Position numbers and translations under genes: made by a program. The notes beneath the pieces are model-generated. The model worked only from the letters and a program-made list of their open reading frames with translations, ran no database searches and was not told the DNA's origin. A stretch of 6,811 nt of DNA from Candidatus Sulfotelmatobacter sp. GTDB taxonomy: Bacteria; Acidobacteriota; Terriglobia; Terriglobales; SbA1. Shown one piece after another: positions 5,022 to 6,811 of this stretch. The stretch covers positions 1-6,811 of the forward strand of contig JASLEQ010000498.1 of assembly GCA_030151135.1 (NCBI GenBank), in the 5' to 3' direction. The first letter of the stretch is position 1; each line of letters begins with the position of its first letter.

Positions 5022-5726
5022 ATGACGCGCTGCCAGAAACTGCTGACGCGCTTTGGTCTTATTCTCTTGGCTGTAGTCCCGGCCTATTGTCAACGAGGGA
5101 CGATCGGACTCGACGTCGGACAAACCACTGACAAGTTTGCCGATTTGCCCTCCGTGTCAGGTCTGGAGTTCGATCTGGAAGGACGCTTAATCGTGCTAAG
5201 GTCCAACCCCAAGACCGGCCGTCCCGCGATTGCCGCCGGAGGGGAACTGCGGTTTCCAACCGACACCGGAAATCATGCTCGCGAGTACGCCCTTTTCGGT
5301 GGCCCCGAGTTCCAGGTGCGAAACCTGACCATCGGAATTCACGCGCAGGTTCGCAAGATCATTCTTCCCACATCAACGGTGGATAATCAGGTATTCGCAC
5401 GGGATGCCCTGGAACTGATCGAAATTCCCATCATGCTCAAGTACAACTTCGGGCCCGGCAAGAAGGCGTTCATTCAGGCCGAGGGCGCGCCCGAGTTCAC
5501 GCCTCGGTTCAAGCACTCTTCGGCGTCGCTTGTCTCCCTTCCAAATCCCAATCTCGATCACGCCTATTTCGTTCGGGGCAGCCTGGGCTACACGTTCGGG
5601 AGCTGGTATGCCAAGGCGACCTACGAGAATCGCTACTTCAAGTTCATCGAGAACGCGGGCAATCCCAGTAATTTGTACAACTGGAAAAGTAATCTGATTT
5701 CCGGCGGCGTCGGATTCGTCTTTTAG
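5022..5726 (+). CDS. Predicted outer-membrane beta-barrel protein
   Basis: A 234-residue protein. Residues 1-23 (MTRCQKLLTRFGLILLAVV then PAYC) form a signal peptide with Gln24 at the likely mature end. The rest alternates amphipathic strands with turns: RGTIGLDVGQ, GLEFDLEGRLIVL, AIAAGGELRF, YALFGGPEFQVRNLTIGIHAQVRKI, ELIEIPIMLKYNFG, KKAFIQAEGAPEFTPRF, AYFVRGSLGYTFGSWYAKATYENRYF and finally SNLISGGVGFVF. The chain ends in Phe with alternating hydrophobics, the beta-signal recognised by the BAM assembly machine. About eight strands and the size fit the small OmpA/OmpW-like barrel type (PF13505-like). The pore or binding role is not visible. The start is the ATG at 5022 with GGGAGG upstream. 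It runs convergently into the methyltransferase gene; the two stop codons overlap and no terminator separates them. Confidence 0.78.
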   Translation: MTRCQKLLTRFGLILLAVVPAYCQRGTIGLDVGQTTDKFADLPSVSGLEFDLEGRLIVLRSNPKTGRPAIAAGGELRFPTDTGNHAREYALFGGPEFQVRNLTIGIHAQVRKIILPTSTVDNQVFARDALELIEIPIMLKYNFGPGKKAFIQAEGAPEFTPRFKHSSASLVSLPNPNLDHAYFVRGSLGYTFGSWYAKATYENRYFKFIENAGNPSNLYNWKSNLISGGVGFVF

Positions 5727-6481
5727 CGATCAGGCGCTGCGGTATACAGCGAATACTGATACGTCAGGGCCAGCTTCCGCAAGAATGGCTGCGTCTCCAA
5801 AATGTGTTCGAAGACCGGATTGTGGTAAAGCAGGTAGAACGGCCGCGGCTTCGAACTGAGGTGCCCCTGCAGGTTGCCGAGACTGCGTCTGAGCGCAAAC
5901 TCCGGAAAAGGATTGAACAGGTACAAAACCAGGGGACCCTCAGGGATCGCAAAGCTGGTCGCGTCGGCGCAGATCGACTCTATCGCGAAACATCTCTGTG
6001 ACTCGCTCTTGTATTGAGTGATATTTTCTTGAGCAATCTGGTTCAGAGAAGGAAGTAGTTCCACTCCAAGAATTCGTCGGAAAGGGTAGTGGGATGCCAT
6101 GAGCAACGCTCGCCCCTTCCCGGATCCCAGATCCAGAAACGTGAACTCCTGCAGACTGGAGTTCGTCTGCTGCTGTAATGCATCCATCATCTCCGAGAAG
6201 AACGCTTCTCCAGTCGGCTGATAGGCGGTCAGAAATTGTCCAATTAACCGGTCTCGCCAACCCACGGCGCCGCTGGTGGTGTTCACACGGTGATCCCAAT
6301 CGTAGTCGGCGTCGCCGAAACGCGCACGCAGGCGGTCCGGCGTGGAATCGCGGGCGAATTCCCACAACGCCCCGAAAAGCTTTCCCGTAGCCGCGCCGAC
6401 GCCCTTCTCGCGCCGTTCCTCGATCCAGAATTCTCCGATGGTCGAAAGGATGCGCGGGCGTTTCTGATCCACAGAACTCAC
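5723..6481 (-). CDS. Class I SAM-dependent methyltransferase
   Basis: A 252-residue cytoplasmic protein. N-terminal residues 1-60 are charged (IEERREKGVG...FARDSTPDRLRARFG). FGDADYDWDHRVNTTSGAVGW (55-75) and YQPTGEAFFSEMMDAL (87-102) precede the Rossmann fold and match a bacterial subgroup I recall. Motif I is FTFLDLGSGKGRALL (113-127), with the acidic Asp117 and glycine loop 119-123 for SAM. RILGVELLP (136-144) supplies Glu141 for the ribose hydroxyls, and CADATSF (171-177, Asp173) is near the adenine. LYLFNPFPE (186-194) gives the NPF-type motif IV, resembling that of amino-N-methylating enzymes but not decisive. The GKGR form of motif I resembles DOT1-like folds; the substrate is unknown. 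The start is the GTG at 6481, with GGGAG about 9 nt upstream; no in-frame ATG lies earlier. It follows the edge gene by 66 nt on the same strand and may share its operon. Confidence 0.88.
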   Translation of the reverse strand: MSSVDQKRPRILSTIGEFWIEERREKGVGAATGKLFGALWEFARDSTPDRLRARFGDADYDWDHRVNTTSGAVGWRDRLIGQFLTAYQPTGEAFFSEMMDALQQQTNSSLQEFTFLDLGSGKGRALLMASHYPFRRILGVELLPSLNQIAQENITQYKSESQRCFAIESICADATSFAIPEGPLVLYLFNPFPEFALRRSLGNLQGHLSSKPRPFYLLYHNPVFEHILETQPFLRKLALTYQYSLYTAAPDR

Positions 6482-6547
6482 CCGATCATTCTCCCAGAAA
6501 TCCGTGATCGAGCTCGCTCCGTTGCGACGAAGATTTTGCGAGTCGTG

Positions 6548-6811
6548 TTAGGAATGTTTGTGGAAGCGAGGTGGACCTGGTTTGTATCCGGGCGGCGTGC
6601 CTTTGGTGATGAAAGGGAAATCGTCAGGATTTGCGACAAGCACCTGCCCGTCGAGTGAAAGTTCGTATGGAGTTCCGTCTGGATCGACGGGAACTCCGGC
6701 TAGATGTTCTGCGGCCGCGATTTCCCAGAGGCTGGCCGGAATGCGTCCGTTCTTGTTCACAAAGCGCGAGACTGCGTCCTGCAGGTTGGTGACATCGTCA
6801 TCCACCTGGAT
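6548..6811 (-). CDS. C-terminal fragment of an unknown protein cut by the window edge
   Basis: The frame is open to the right edge, so only about the last 87 residues are seen. The fragment reads DDVTNLQDAVSRFVNKNGRIP, then ASLWEIAAAEHLAGVPVDPDGTPYELSLDGQVLVAN, then a Pro/Gly-rich end PPGYKPGPPRFHKHS. A helix (LQDAVSRF) followed by NGRIPASLWEI and GVPVDPDGTPYEL is the pattern I recall from the C-terminal end of TPR or membrane proteins in Acidobacteria (LQ-AV-RF...G-FP-SL-EL...GVP-DPDG-PY-L). The GTG codon at 6805 is internal and should not be read as a start. The main domain is off-window. It is probably co-directional with, and upstream of, the methyltransferase. Confidence 0.6.
   Translation of the reverse strand: MQVDDDVTNLQDAVSRFVNKNGRIPASLWEIAAAEHLAGVPVDPDGTPYELSLDGQVLVANPDDFPFITKGTPPGYKPGPPRFHKHS

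Noticed and set aside
1..6811. Mobile elements, CRISPR arrays, tRNA or rRNA, toxin-antitoxin or defence genes
   Set aside because: No transposase or integrase motif, no regularly spaced repeats, no cloverleaf and no paired small genes of that kind were seen on reading both strands.

Overview
The window looks like an ordinary chromosomal stretch from a soil-type Acidobacteriota (Terriglobia-like) genome. The basis is a moderately GC-rich composition, several secreted proteins of types I remember from that phylum (an HExxE secreted protein, a LolA/RseB-like protein, a short secreted protein ending in a SLGEVARAYR segment), and a typical esterase/ATP-grasp pair. This placement comes from memory of protein families, not from a search.

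Layout. Minus strand, 1-1707: a three-gene group in the order esterase (997-1707), small antibiotic-biosynthesis-monooxygenase-type protein (563-925), then a GTG-started ATP-grasp ligase cut by the left edge (1-495). The gaps are 71 and 67 nt, so it may be an operon. It is separated from the upstream gene by a clear intrinsic terminator (1804-1831). Minus strand, 1858-2961: a secreted protein with an HEVGE motif and a downstream EVGD motif, possibly a metallopeptidase. A 309-nt gene-poor stretch (2962-3270) follows. Then come a 34-residue single-membrane-segment protein (3271-3375) and an exported LolA/RseB-like protein (3457-4269), both on the minus strand and possibly co-transcribed.

A 211-nt divergent intergenic region (4270-4480) holds a 21-nt dyad and a -24/-12-like element. 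It leads into two plus-strand genes: a small secreted protein (4481-4804) and a predicted outer-membrane beta-barrel protein (5022-5726). Between them is a strong 12-bp-stem hairpin (4836-4869) with no T-run. The barrel gene is convergent with a class I SAM-dependent methyltransferase (5723-6481, minus), and the two stop codons overlap. At the right edge is the C-terminal piece of another minus-strand protein (6548-6811).

How the genes work together. The only plausible pathway-like unit is the esterase/monooxygenase/ATP-grasp group, where ATP-grasp ligation and ester or amide hydrolysis could act on one small molecule. The rest is mostly cell-envelope and secreted proteins. I see no mobile element, CRISPR array, tRNA, rRNA or clear defence system. 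The most unusual items are the uncharacterised ligase/esterase unit, the HExxE secreted protein, the 34-residue membrane peptide and the hairpin/dyad elements.
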